Numbered from the stretch's first letter, positions 25,893 to 35,745 are shown. The stretch is DNA of 64,000 nucleotides from Candidatus Hydrogenedentota bacterium (GCA_013359265.1 JABWCD010000008.1:62001-126000); one strand, 5' to 3'. Notes: generated from the letters alone by a model not told the origin. Made by a program: numbers and translations.

Positions 25893-27586
25893 TACGATGC
25901 AGTATCGACGGAGACTTCCAGAATCTCCACGCCGCCGTCGTTGGTGTCTTCCGTCTCGGAGCGGAGCCGCAAATAGCATGGGGTAAGGCTCCAACGCGTT
26001 TGCGGAAGAGTTGCTAGAACAGCGCCATCGACGCTCACGTCACAGGTCCGTTTCAGACAGTCCCAACGGAATTCGAGCGTGTGCGCTTTGTCTTGAGACA
26101 GTTCGATCGGACCGAGATTTATTGTGAAGAGATTGTTGAAGCGGTCTTCGTAATCGAACGGAGCCGAAAAGTGGTCGGTTATACCGGCGGTAAGATTTTG
26201 GAAATTCGGCTTGGCGCGCAATCGAATCGTTAATGCTCCTTTGCTATTGGCGGGGAAATTCCAGACGGCGCAGGCGGGCCAACCTTTTTCCACTTTACGA
26301 ATGGACAGTACTCTTGCGCCGCTGCGTTGTGGGTCTTCGGTAAGTTCGACGCCTTTTGTGCCGAAGACGGACCAGTTTTCGAGGCCTGTGGAGAAATCCT
26401 CGCGCTGTTGTTTTTCAAGGAGCCATGCGGGGTCGACAACTTTGCAGAGGACGCGCCCGTAGCCTTGTCCGGTGACGAACACGCATCGGCCGTCATTGAG
26501 CGGGAACGGGAACGGATAGGCGGTGCCGTGATCACCGCCGGGCGGAGGCGGTTCGTTGCGAAGGGGATCTCGCGCGACTTCACGGTAGCCCTGCCAGTGC
26601 GCGCCATCGTCATCGGATATTGCCGCGTGCAGCACTTGCCTTCCTCCATACGCATATGGATACCGCTGACAATTGTTCCAGAACAAGACCAGGCGCCCGT
26701 CTGTCAACCGTACGATGCCCGCGGGCGAATCGGATGATACGATGGCGGAAGGCATCGGATCGGACCAGGTTGCGCCGTCGTTTGAGAAGGATTCGTAGAA
26801 GCGGCCCTGTTGCGTGCGGATCAACATCCACACGCGGCCGTCTTTCAGTTGAATGACTACGGGCTCGACCGAGCCGTAAGCGGCAACGATGTCGGGCGTG
26901 GGGACTTTCAGGCGCACGTCCGGCCAGGTCCATGTGTCGCCGCCGTCGTCGGAATAGATCAACGTCGAATCGAACTGGCCGTAGAAGGTGAATGCGGCAA
27001 GACCGTCGCCTCGATTGGCCCACGTGCGCTTGGTAAGGCACGAGAACGGCAGGAGAATGCGGCCCGAATCCATTTGAATGACGGAATTCAGCGCGCCGGT
27101 GTAGCCTTCCCACACCTTCTTCGGCGCTTCCCATCGCGTGCGGCCGTCGCGCGAGCGCGCGTGCCAGATGTCCAGCCGGCTGTCGCGCCAGTCACCGGTT
27201 TTGGGTCTATTCTCCTCACCACCGCTTGCCTGTACCGTGCGCGCGGCATTGATGAAGAACAGATGCACTTCGCCGTCGCGATCGACGAGCGCTTCGGGGA
27301 GATTGTAGTAGCCGGGCTCGGTGGACATTTCCAGGACAGGCGATTCTTCAGACCATGTATCGCCGAGATCGCCCGACGTTCGGACCGTAACAATTTGCTT
27401 GTCCGTTTCCGTCCGCACGAAATAGCCGGCAAGTGTTCCGTCCTTGAGCTGCACCATCACCGGTTTTTCCTGGAATTCGGCAATGGATGTGGGCGGCGCG
27501 GGAGATTGCTGCGCGACTGCCGTGATTGCAGCCAGCGCAACGTGCGCGATGCACGCCACGCGAATACCGATTTCAGGGAGATTCAT
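25892..27586 (-). CDS. Secreted Asp-box protein with C-terminal beta-sandwich, copy 1
   Basis: This 564-residue exported protein has a signal peptide ending near VAQQ (residue 26) and Asp-boxes SGDLGDTW, SDDGGDTW, SNDGATW and SDDDGAHW. It resembles exo-alpha-sialidase and BNR/Asp-box glycan enzymes. Residues about 410-564 form a separate beta-rich module that looks like a LamG-type carbohydrate-binding domain. It is a paralogue of the gene just upstream and overlaps it by 14 nt. A classical arginine triad could not be confirmed, so exact activity is open. Confidence 0.83.
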   Translation of the reverse strand: MNLPEIGIRVACIAHVALAAITAVAQQSPAPPTSIAEFQEKPVMVQLKDGTLAGYFVRTETDKQIVTVRTSGDLGDTWSEESPVLEMSTEPGYYNLPEALVDRDGEVHLFFINAARTVQASGGEENRPKTGDWRDSRLDIWHARSRDGRTRWEAPKKVWEGYTGALNSVIQMDSGRILLPFSCLTKRTWANRGDGLAAFTFYGQFDSTLIYSDDGGDTWTWPDVRLKVPTPDIVAAYGSVEPVVIQLKDGRVWMLIRTQQGRFYESFSNDGATWSDPMPSAIVSSDSPAGIVRLTDGRLVLFWNNCQRYPYAYGGRQVLHAAISDDDGAHWQGYREVARDPLRNEPPPPGGDHGTAYPFPFPLNDGRCVFVTGQGYGRVLCKVVDPAWLLEKQQREDFSTGLENWSVFGTKGVELTEDPQRSGARVLSIRKVEKGWPACAVWNFPANSKGALTIRLRAKPNFQNLTAGITDHFSAPFDYEDRFNNLFTINLGPIELSQDKAHTLEFRWDCLKRTCDVSVDGAVLATLPQTRWSLTPCYLRLRSETEDTNDGGVEILEVSVDTAS

Positions 27587-29384
27587 GTCGTACTCCGTGC
27601 GTTGCGGGCGATGGCGATTCGGGTGGAATGTCGATTCCCGGCTCGCCGGGAAGCGTCCGCGCTTCTTCGATGACCACGTCTACCGATTCGACGATGAACC
27701 CGGCGGGGTCGATTTCAGCAGCAGTCGATGCCAGTCTCAGATAGCTCACGCCGTTATCTGTCGAATTCAACAACGCCAGAGATGTTACCTGTTGGCCATC
27801 CACGCGCACGTCGCAGCGGTGCCGGTCGATGTCCCATGCAAGTTTGATGGTGTGCATCGTCCCGGTCCGGAGCGCCGGTTTTTTGCCCAGGAGACCGTCT
27901 GTCGGCAGCGACAGACTGAACATGGCGAGCGAATCGCCGCGAACATCGTTGGGATTGAAAAAGCGGTTCGTCAGCGCGAGGTTGCCGCCGCCGAATCCTT
28001 CGCGCGGCATAAGCCGGACCGAGAGCACGCCCCTCCTGCCGTTTGGAAAGTTCCATACCGCGGCGTCCGGGTGCTTGTCGTCCGGGCGGCGGACATGCAT
28101 CACCTTGGCGCCCGGTTTTGTTGGATGGTCGATCAATTCCGGACCCTGACAGCGGTCGCGCCACCACCCGGACGCGGGTCCAAACTCTTTGAACACCGAC
28201 CACGCATCGAGGCCGTTACTGAAATCGTCCGATGCATGCGTCTCTGTGAGCCAATCGGGATCGATAAAAATCACGTTGCGGCCCGAACCGCCTTGTCCGG
28301 CCAGCACCACCATCTTGCCGTCCTTCGACGACCCGCTGATAGGATACGCGGTGCCGCGATCGCCGCTGTGCGGCGGCGTTTCATTGCGGCGGCGGTCGCG
28401 ATAAAACTCGCGGAAACCCTGCCACGTACGGCCTTCGTCATCGGAAATCGCGGCGTGAATCGCGTCGCGCCCGCCATACACGCCCTGTCCCTGCTCGCGC
28501 GGGGGCATCTCGCAGTTGTTCCAGAACACGGCGATGCGCCCGTCGGGCAATCGCAAGAGACTCGGCGGGCCCGATGACGAATGGAACCGCGACGACGCGG
28601 CCTCGGCCCAGTTCACGCCGTCGCGCGAGAACGACTGATACAAGAAACCTGCTTGCGTGCGCATCAGCATCCAGATACGCCCGTCACGCAGCGGCAGAAT
28701 GCCGGGTTCGACTGCGCCATTGTTACTGCCGTTGTGATCGGGATAGCACGGCGAGGTCAGCGCAGACACCGGCTTCGACCACGTCGCTCCGCCATCGTCC
28801 GATACAACCGATGTAGTTCGGTTCGATCCGACCGGTGGGCCGTCCTCCAATCCAGGAACCCAATATGCGAACGGAACGACGATGCGCCCGTTCGGGAGCT
28901 GATCAAAATCGAGTACGTCGCCGACATAACCCTCGAAGTACGGTTTCGACTCGCTCCATCGCGCGCCGTTGTCTTCGGTACGGCTGTGCCACAAGTCAAT
29001 GAAGAAATCGACCGCGGGTTTGCGCCCGTCGCCGCGAGCTTTCAACGAGAAGGCGTGCAAGACGCCGGACGAGTCCAGCAGCAACTGCGTGGACGGCGGC
29101 GTGCCCGCGGGGACCTTGAAATTTGGCGCGTCGCCGCTCCACGCGCGGGCCTGCTCGACAGTGGAGATTACTTCAAATCGATCGCCGTTCTTCGTGAGCA
29201 GAATGACCCCATGCTCCCCACGCACGACGGTGTACAACGGCGCCTGCGGCTTTATGACTTCCGGCGGTGCGGCGAGTACGACGCAGCCGCACCACGTAAT
29301 AAGACTACAGAAGAGAAGTAGAGTGCGCGTGGTCCTCAACCTGTCCACCCGATGTTGCGACGCCCGGTGACCTCCGATCTGCAC
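27573..29384 (-). CDS. Secreted Asp-box protein with C-terminal beta-sandwich, copy 2
   Basis: This 603-residue exported protein has the same layout as copy 1: N-terminal hydrophobic signal (LLLFCSLITWCGCVVLA), Asp-boxes VSDDGGATW, FSRDGVNW and ISDDEGRTW, shared PLRDGRIWMLMRT and AVFWNNCE blocks, then a beta-sandwich module from about 410. The GTG at 29384 is the farthest start; GTG 29348 gives a shorter signal peptide and is also possible, as neither has a clear ribosome site. It is the first gene of the six-gene minus operon. Confidence 0.82.
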   Translation of the reverse strand: MQIGGHRASQHRVDRLRTTRTLLLFCSLITWCGCVVLAAPPEVIKPQAPLYTVVRGEHGVILLTKNGDRFEVISTVEQARAWSGDAPNFKVPAGTPPSTQLLLDSSGVLHAFSLKARGDGRKPAVDFFIDLWHSRTEDNGARWSESKPYFEGYVGDVLDFDQLPNGRIVVPFAYWVPGLEDGPPVGSNRTTSVVSDDGGATWSKPVSALTSPCYPDHNGSNNGAVEPGILPLRDGRIWMLMRTQAGFLYQSFSRDGVNWAEAASSRFHSSSGPPSLLRLPDGRIAVFWNNCEMPPREQGQGVYGGRDAIHAAISDDEGRTWQGFREFYRDRRRNETPPHSGDRGTAYPISGSSKDGKMVVLAGQGGSGRNVIFIDPDWLTETHASDDFSNGLDAWSVFKEFGPASGWWRDRCQGPELIDHPTKPGAKVMHVRRPDDKHPDAAVWNFPNGRRGVLSVRLMPREGFGGGNLALTNRFFNPNDVRGDSLAMFSLSLPTDGLLGKKPALRTGTMHTIKLAWDIDRHRCDVRVDGQQVTSLALLNSTDNGVSYLRLASTAAEIDPAGFIVESVDVVIEEARTLPGEPGIDIPPESPSPATHGVRHESP

Positions 29385-29687
29385 TCGGAGACCGGCCCGT
29401 CCTTCCTATTGCCGGCCAAGAATCGCATTGACTGTAACGATGCAGCCGACCGTTCGGCAAGCATTGAATCCAATTGACGCCCGCGCCATGGTATCCCGCG
29501 CGTCAACATTGCGGGGTTGCACGCAGAAAGCGAGCATTTCTATTTGTAAACGCTGCGAGGCATACTGACGCGCTGCATGGCGGGTGCTTTCCCTTGCGCC
29601 GCAAGACACGATGTTCGGAACTTTTCGATTGGCGCAGCGAATGTGACTTCGTACCGTATCCGATTGTATCGACGAGAAGGAGTCCCT
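29385..29687. other. Divergent intergenic region, no gene recognised
   Basis: The 303-nt gap separates the minus-strand Asp-box operon from the plus-strand SGNH/sulfatase-like operon and should contain both promoters. TTGACG near 29475 and AT-richer bases near 29540-29550 are the only promoter-like bits I could see; no strong -35/-10 pair, terminator or small gene was found. Confidence 0.5.
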
Positions 29688-31421
29688 GTGGCTGAAGTTA
29701 CGACCAGCGCAGTTCACACCGAACGCGGCCGCGAACACGGAAGGCTTCGCGGAATTGTCGTGAACTGCACGCTCATGCTTGTTGCCTTCAGTGCGACCCT
29801 CGCCGCGGGCGAAGCCTATCTTCGCATTACGAACTTTCGAGCCGCCGATTATTCGCACAACGCGGCGATGTCTACGGTCTGGACCGAATCCGACCAACTG
29901 CTCGGGTACGTGCGCAAGCCCAACCTTGCATGGCACCGCAAGCCGTACCCGGACCGCTTCGCGCCGGCCGTCGCGTACAACACCGATGCCAACGGGTTCC
30001 GCAACCCGCCCGGTATCGAGTCGGCGGAGATCGCGTTCATCGGCGACTCATTCACCGAAGGCGCCACGATGCCGTTGGAGAAGACGTTTCCGAAGTTGGT
30101 CGAACAGAAGCTTGGCGTGCCCATCGTGAACCTGGGCCGGGGAGGCTACGGGCCTCCACAGGAACTCGCCGTGCTGTGGAAATACGCGCTGTCGTACGGG
30201 CCGAAAACAATCGTGTGGACCTTGTTCGAAGGCAACGACATTCGAGACGCGCAGATGTACTACAACGGCGGGTTCAAAACACTCACGCTGCCCGCGGCGA
30301 CCAATTGGCTCCAAATGGGGACTTTCTGGTTTGACGACATCCAACTGCGCGAGTTGGCGCCCCCGCCGGACGGCGACGACTGGTATTACCGGGCGGCGCC
30401 TTTTTTGAATCTGCCGGATCGGTTTGCCGAACGTCACGCCATAGGGCAGGACCTGCTGCGGAACGGCGGTTTTGAGAAAGAGGTCCGGGAGAACCAGTGG
30501 CAAGCCGCGCCCGCGTTTCGCGGTGAGGTCCAGCGTGTGTCTCTGGGGAAGCGCGCGCGCAAGAACGCGTTCGCGTTACAGGTCCAGGCTCCCGCGTATG
30601 CAAACGTTAACATAGCGCAAACGGCCAAGAACTTGAAACCCGCGACAAGCTACCTGCTTACCGGAAGGATTCGCACGAAAGACGTCTTGGGCCCCGCACG
30701 GCTCGAGGTGCAACAGCGGACCCAAAATAAGCTTAAGTTAACTCGATTCACCCCCGGAGTTTCTGCGACGAGCGACTGGACAAATGTAAGCCTGGTGTTT
30801 ACGACATCCGCGCAGACAGACGACGTTCGCATCGTCTTGCGCCGCCCAACGAATCCGCCCAAGCCGAAGCAAGGGATCGAACGCCTCAAACTTGCGCAAC
30901 TCGTTGACGTGGCGTTGCACCAACGTGCGCAGTTGCGCGAACGGTTGGGCTTGACAGGAACGTTCGATTCCGCGGAGTTTGGCGTAACCGAGGTTGGGTT
31001 CGATTACAAATACGCTCCGCACATCGATGAATCGAGTCCACAAGGGTGGATGGTCACGTCCGAAATGCTGCGCCGGGGCCACGTGTTATGTCAGGCGAAT
31101 GGGATTCGGCTGTTGGTGGTGTATCTCCCCATAGCGTTGCGCGTGCACGGTCCGTACTCGCGGTTCAGCGCGGACGCGTCATTGACGGATTATGTACCCG
31201 GCGGCGATTGGTACGCGGCTGACGAGTTCGCCCTGCGCGCCGGGGCGCTGTGCGCGGAGCTGGGAATTCCGTTCATCGACGCGACCGCTCCACTCCGGGA
31301 TGGCGCGGCGCGGCGTGAGTTCGTCTACGCGCCGCGATACGATTCGCATCTCTACTACCGAGGGCACGAAATCGTTGCGAGTCTCATTGCCGGCGCTCTC
31401 GAAACGCGGCCACCCCGGTAG
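29688..31421 (+). CDS. Membrane-anchored SGNH-fold protein with inserted beta module
   Basis: This 577-residue protein has one N-terminal membrane helix (about 22-45), then an SGNH/GDSL esterase-type domain. Block I is FIGDSFTEG with Ser121, block II GRGGYGPPQE, block III EGNDIRD with Asn183, and the final Asp-His region is PRYDSHLYYRGHEI. Residues about 260-410 read like an inserted carbohydrate-binding module (NGGFEKEVRENQW onward). GTG 29688 is chosen because AGAAGGAG lies 5 nt upstream. The enzyme may add or remove O-acetyl groups on a polysaccharide. It is followed after 3 nt by a sulfatase-superfamily gene. Confidence 0.8.
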   Translation: MAEVTTSAVHTERGREHGRLRGIVVNCTLMLVAFSATLAAGEAYLRITNFRAADYSHNAAMSTVWTESDQLLGYVRKPNLAWHRKPYPDRFAPAVAYNTDANGFRNPPGIESAEIAFIGDSFTEGATMPLEKTFPKLVEQKLGVPIVNLGRGGYGPPQELAVLWKYALSYGPKTIVWTLFEGNDIRDAQMYYNGGFKTLTLPAATNWLQMGTFWFDDIQLRELAPPPDGDDWYYRAAPFLNLPDRFAERHAIGQDLLRNGGFEKEVRENQWQAAPAFRGEVQRVSLGKRARKNAFALQVQAPAYANVNIAQTAKNLKPATSYLLTGRIRTKDVLGPARLEVQQRTQNKLKLTRFTPGVSATSDWTNVSLVFTTSAQTDDVRIVLRRPTNPPKPKQGIERLKLAQLVDVALHQRAQLRERLGLTGTFDSAEFGVTEVGFDYKYAPHIDESSPQGWMVTSEMLRRGHVLCQANGIRLLVVYLPIALRVHGPYSRFSADASLTDYVPGGDWYAADEFALRAGALCAELGIPFIDATAPLRDGAARREFVYAPRYDSHLYYRGHEIVASLIAGALETRPPR

Positions 31422-31424
31422 CAA

Positions 31425-34073
31425 ATGGCATCGTTATGGGATATGCGATCTCTGGCATGCGCCGCGGCAACGCTTTGCCTCGTGATGACGGGTTGTTCTC
31501 GGCCTGATTCGGGTCCAACGCAACACAACGGGCCAGCAGTGTACGCCAGCCCCGAATCCCAAACTCTCTTGCGGTTGGCGCCACTCGTAATCGACGCACG
31601 GCGAAATAGCAGGGCCGAACCCATCGTAGTGAAGGACTCTTGGTTCAAGACCGAACGCTTCACGCAGCCTTCGGGACACTACTTTTCCCGAATCACCCAC
31701 CGCATCGACCCTGCGATGGCAAACGACTACACCGAATGCCGGATCCGGATGAGTTCGCCCATTCCCGGACGCTTCACTTTCGTTTGGCAGAACGAGGTTG
31801 AACCCGGCATCGCGGAGAATCCCGGCGTCCCCTTCACGGTCGTGGGCGATGATGAGGTGCATGAATACGCGATTGCGCTGGTGGGGCAGGACGCCGCCGG
31901 TTGGGTGCCCCCAATTACGGCAGTCGGCGTGGTTGGACCGGGGAAAGAATTCAAGGTCGAATCGATAACGCTAACCAGTACACCACCCGATGGGCCAGAA
32001 CGGATCACATTGGGCAACGTAACGATGGAATCGGTGGACCCAATCCCGGCGGTCTGGACCGTCGCTGTCAAGCCCGGCGCACAGTTTGAAGCCCATGTAG
32101 CCTTGCTTGATTCTGGGGCCGCGAAGTCCGACGGAGCGGTTTTTCGCGTTCGCGCGCGCGAGAATTCAGGAAATGCGATCACGTTTGCCGAAAAACCGAT
32201 CGGCGCAAAGGAGAGGGGAAAGTGGCATGCGCTGCGCGCGCCATTGGAGCCTTACGCGGGCAAGACGATCGAGCTGTTGTTCGACGTAGACCCCAGGCGT
32301 TCCGCGCACGGTGATTACGCAGTGTGGGGGAATCCAATCGTTTTTGGAAGCGGCGAAACGGCGCGCACGCCAATCATTTTGATTTCGTGCGATACCATGC
32401 GCGCGGACCATCTCTCGTGTTACGGCTACGAACGCGAGACGTCGCCCAACCTTGACGCCTTCGCAATAGAAGCGGTCCTGTTCGAAAGCGCGATCACGCC
32501 GGAAACGTGGACGCTTACCGCGCACACGAGCATGTTGACCGGCCTGTACCCCGCGCGCCATCGCGTGAATGCGAGCACCAACCTCGCCGAATCCGTACAG
32601 ACCTTGCCGGAAACTCTGGCTGATGCGGGGTACTTCACGGGCGGATTCACCGGTTATCGACTTTGGATGTCGCCGACGAGCGGAATCGCGCACGGATTTG
32701 ACACGTATTCGACGCCAACGTTGGTCCGGGACATGGTCGAGACCAAGGGGTTGGTCCATGCGTGGCTCGATTCCCATACGGCCACCCCCTTTTTTCTCTT
32801 CTTCCACAACTACGATTTGCACAGCAAATACGGCCTGGATCAATGCGAGAACTGCGATCTGCCGTATTACCCCCCTCCCAACACGCCTCTGCATTTCGCG
32901 AAAGACGTGTTGGAACCGGAAACGCTGCGGGAGCGGTTCCGTCCAAGTCCGACCGACCATCTGATTGCTGCGTGTGGCAAGGAAGATGTGCTGTCACCCG
33001 AGGACATTGCCCACATGATCGCGATGTACGACGATTCGATTCGCGGCGTCGACGCGGGATTGGCCGAATGCTTCGCAAGACTCAAGGCTATGAATCGATA
33101 TGACGACGCATTGATCATCGTTACCGCGGACCATGGCGAACAGTTTGGCGAACACAATCAGTTCGTCCACGAACACGTTTACGAGGGTGCGGCTCGAGTT
33201 CCGCTATTGATTAAGTTCCCAAACGGCGAATACGGCGGAAAGCGAATCCGCGAGATGGTTCAGCTCGTGGACTTGATGCCGACGATACTCGATGTTGCGG
33301 GTGTTGCGGCGCCCGCAAGCGACGGACAAAGCCTACTGCCGCTCATTAAGGGCGAAGGCCAGCCTGCGCCGTGGGCGTACATCCGGCGCCAAACGATCGT
33401 CGCCGTGCGGAACAACGACTGGAAATACCTGCAAAATATCGAGACCGGCGTTGCGGAGTTGTATCATCTCGCGAACGATCCCACGGAGAGCATCGACGTC
33501 TTGGATCAGAATCCCACCGAGCGGACGCGGTTGGCCGAACTCACCGAGCAATTCTTCGTCGAGAACCGCCAGGGTTGGCACATCGCGTTCATGCGCCCTG
33601 CGCGCAATTGGCACGGCTCTGTGATCGCGACAACCGGCGATTCGTTCGAGGCCGTAAAGCTGCTTCTCGGCGGTTCGGTCAGTCACAACGATCCCGTCAA
33701 ATGGGACAAACACACCGCGACTGCAAATATGGGAGTGCTGGCTCGGGAGGAATTGCTGCTCCGCACGAGTGCACCGGACGAACGGGTCTCGCTGCGAATC
33801 TCCGCCACAAAACCGTTCATCGTGATGCTCGGCGACGCCAATCCCGTCAAAGGGAGAAAATTTGCGGCGAAACTCGACCCGGCGTCGCCGCCGGCGAAAC
33901 CCCTGTTGCCCGCCGCCGTGGACAAACCAACTTTCTTCGTATGGCACGAAGCAGAACCGGCCACGGGTACGAAAGCGCCGGAGCTGACGCCCGAAGAAAT
34001 CAAGGCGCTAAATGCATTGGGTTACAGCCGCGATATCCAATTTGAATCCAAAAAGCCCCCGACGGAGAATTGA
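31425..34073 (+). CDS. Lipoprotein alkaline-phosphatase/sulfatase-superfamily enzyme 1, no formylglycine Cys
   Basis: This 882-residue lipoprotein has a lipobox VMTGC (21-24 region) and a beta-rich N-terminal half (about 40-310). The sulfatase-superfamily domain begins at PIILISCDTMRADH (metal Asp323). Where arylsulfatases have C/S-x-P-S-R, this protein has TPETWTLTAHTSMLTG, so the likely nucleophile is Thr363. That fits phosphodiesterase- or phosphonate-hydrolase-like members of the superfamily rather than a formylglycine sulfatase. Metal ligands VTADHGEQFGEH are also present. Start may be ATG 31425 or 31443. The C-terminal tail contains LNALGYSRD. Activity is not certain. Confidence 0.8.
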   Translation: MASLWDMRSLACAAATLCLVMTGCSRPDSGPTQHNGPAVYASPESQTLLRLAPLVIDARRNSRAEPIVVKDSWFKTERFTQPSGHYFSRITHRIDPAMANDYTECRIRMSSPIPGRFTFVWQNEVEPGIAENPGVPFTVVGDDEVHEYAIALVGQDAAGWVPPITAVGVVGPGKEFKVESITLTSTPPDGPERITLGNVTMESVDPIPAVWTVAVKPGAQFEAHVALLDSGAAKSDGAVFRVRARENSGNAITFAEKPIGAKERGKWHALRAPLEPYAGKTIELLFDVDPRRSAHGDYAVWGNPIVFGSGETARTPIILISCDTMRADHLSCYGYERETSPNLDAFAIEAVLFESAITPETWTLTAHTSMLTGLYPARHRVNASTNLAESVQTLPETLADAGYFTGGFTGYRLWMSPTSGIAHGFDTYSTPTLVRDMVETKGLVHAWLDSHTATPFFLFFHNYDLHSKYGLDQCENCDLPYYPPPNTPLHFAKDVLEPETLRERFRPSPTDHLIAACGKEDVLSPEDIAHMIAMYDDSIRGVDAGLAECFARLKAMNRYDDALIIVTADHGEQFGEHNQFVHEHVYEGAARVPLLIKFPNGEYGGKRIREMVQLVDLMPTILDVAGVAAPASDGQSLLPLIKGEGQPAPWAYIRRQTIVAVRNNDWKYLQNIETGVAELYHLANDPTESIDVLDQNPTERTRLAELTEQFFVENRQGWHIAFMRPARNWHGSVIATTGDSFEAVKLLLGGSVSHNDPVKWDKHTATANMGVLAREELLLRTSAPDERVSLRISATKPFIVMLGDANPVKGRKFAAKLDPASPPAKPLLPAAVDKPTFFVWHEAEPATGTKAPELTPEEIKALNALGYSRDIQFESKKPPTEN

Positions 34074-34080
34074 TGGTCCG

Positions 34081-35745
34081 TCAACGTGCCAGCGCCAGCC
34101 GCGGACGCAACTCGTATATCGCAACGTCCTCGTTGGAGTATACGATTTGCAGATCGGGATTGTGGCGGAAGTAGCGCGGGCGCTCGGTCCGCGCCGTCTT
34201 GGGCACGTAGATAAAGCGGGGCGCAATTTCGGCAATGAACTGTTTTGCCTTCCGGTTCGACAGGTCGCCCGACACAAGCCGGCCGAACCGTTTCCTCAGC
34301 GACTTTATATGCGGCGTCAGGGCCCAGTGACCGAGGGCTACCCGCGTTCCAGCATTGAATGAAATGCGCCCACCCATGACGTCGTTGGATAGGACAACGT
34401 CCGTTTCGCCCGCGTGCTTCTTGAGCCAATCCATCGCATCGAGATCGGTTTGACGCGCGTAATTGCGCGGTGTGGCGTGTCCGATGCGCGCGCTCCACAA
34501 GACAAACAGCGGGCTGCTGAGCGAGTTGACGACGACAAACACGCATAATGCGGAGACCCACATTCTGGGACGGTTGTTGAACCACCGCTCGCGCAGATAG
34601 GGCAATGCGCCAAGACCGACCAGTATCAGAGGAGCCATTACCGGTATGCCGATCTGGGGCGAGAACGACAGCGCATCCGATATGTGGGTGCTGTGATACA
34701 ACGCGAGAATCGTCACCGCGAGCACCACGAGAAATCGAACAGCAGGGTCTGTAAGCGGAAGTCGTTTGTATTGGGTCAATCGATAGACGAATAGGATTCC
34801 GGCGACGCCGAGACCCAATGAGTGCCACGTTGCCGGCGTGGGCAGTTGCTTGCCCTGGATCGCCCACCACTTGAACACGGAATGGATGGAAAAGATGTAG
34901 TAGAAGTAGATAAGGAGCGGCAGGCACGCGAGCAGTGGCAACGTCCGCTTTAGGGTAACGCCAAGGGCCAGCGAACGATTTCGTACCGCATCGACGCCAA
35001 TATACGCGGGAACCAGCGCGCAAATCGTGATGACGTCATAGGGGCGAACCAGACCTTGAACGACGCCGATTACGGCCGCGGCGGCGTACCACCGGGCCCT
35101 GCCCGTGCGTTCGCCCTGGATAAACGCCGCGACAAATAACAGGAACGTTCCGTGGGGCAAACTGTAATGGGGATTCTTGAGAATCTGCCCGAACGGGTGC
35201 ACGGGAGTTATTAGATCCATCGCTGGGTTTTTCAGTCCAAGTGTGTCGCTGGTGTCTAGCAGTCCCTGATCGCCAAGTATCGCGATGACCCAGCCGAAGC
35301 CCCCGCCGAACGCGCACATCAAAAGCGCCATGACGCGTTGCGACGTGCGCGGCAAGACCTGCGCCGCCAGCAGCGCAAACCCCATGATTAAGGTCATCGC
35401 GCCCGCGAACCGCCAAAGCGTAAACGTGATCGTTGGCGTCCACCCGAACCAGGCCATGCACTTGCCCAACGCCAGCCATTGGAGATTCACAAAGACGCGA
35501 TCGCATGATTCGGATGTCATGGCGTTGTTGAAGACCCAATGTCCGTCAGCGGCCTGCCATATGAACGAGTAGTAGCTAAAGATGTCCATCGCCAAGGACA
35601 CCAGCCCTGCGGGAACATGTTTGGCGGGCGCGCTTGATTCAACGAGCCAGTAACTGGTCTGCGTGACGGCGAATACAGCCACTCCGATCAGCGCGGCGAA
35701 CGCCATGAGCGCCCACCGCCGAATCCCGGTATTCGAGATGCTCAA
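34081..35745 (-). CDS. Polytopic membrane protein, GT-C glycosyltransferase-like
   Basis: This 554-residue protein has at least ten hydrophobic helices and a soluble C-terminal part (from about 455) with ARQTDLDAMDWLKKHAGETDVVLSND, a feature common in GT-C-type or related membrane sugar transferases. The first loop has charged residues (FIWQAADGHWVFNNAM) but no sure catalytic DD/DE. TTG 35745 was chosen because AGGAGAT lies 4 nt upstream; the frame runs open further back but without a ribosome site. Downstream sequence ends 8 nt from the convergent sulfatase-like gene. Function is tentative: lipid-linked sugar transfer or uncharacterised. Confidence 0.65.
   Translation of the reverse strand: MSISNTGIRRWALMAFAALIGVAVFAVTQTSYWLVESSAPAKHVPAGLVSLAMDIFSYYSFIWQAADGHWVFNNAMTSESCDRVFVNLQWLALGKCMAWFGWTPTITFTLWRFAGAMTLIMGFALLAAQVLPRTSQRVMALLMCAFGGGFGWVIAILGDQGLLDTSDTLGLKNPAMDLITPVHPFGQILKNPHYSLPHGTFLLFVAAFIQGERTGRARWYAAAAVIGVVQGLVRPYDVITICALVPAYIGVDAVRNRSLALGVTLKRTLPLLACLPLLIYFYYIFSIHSVFKWWAIQGKQLPTPATWHSLGLGVAGILFVYRLTQYKRLPLTDPAVRFLVVLAVTILALYHSTHISDALSFSPQIGIPVMAPLILVGLGALPYLRERWFNNRPRMWVSALCVFVVVNSLSSPLFVLWSARIGHATPRNYARQTDLDAMDWLKKHAGETDVVLSNDVMGGRISFNAGTRVALGHWALTPHIKSLRKRFGRLVSGDLSNRKAKQFIAEIAPRFIYVPKTARTERPRYFRHNPDLQIVYSNEDVAIYELRPRLALAR

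Noticed and set aside
24774-29384. Annotation of the three Asp-box proteins as true sialidases
   Set aside because: Asp-boxes are fold marks only; the expected F/Y-R-I-P arginine motif was not found, so only sialidase-fold is claimed.
31425-34073. Annotation as a classical arylsulfatase
   Set aside because: The C/S-x-P-S-R formylglycine motif is absent.
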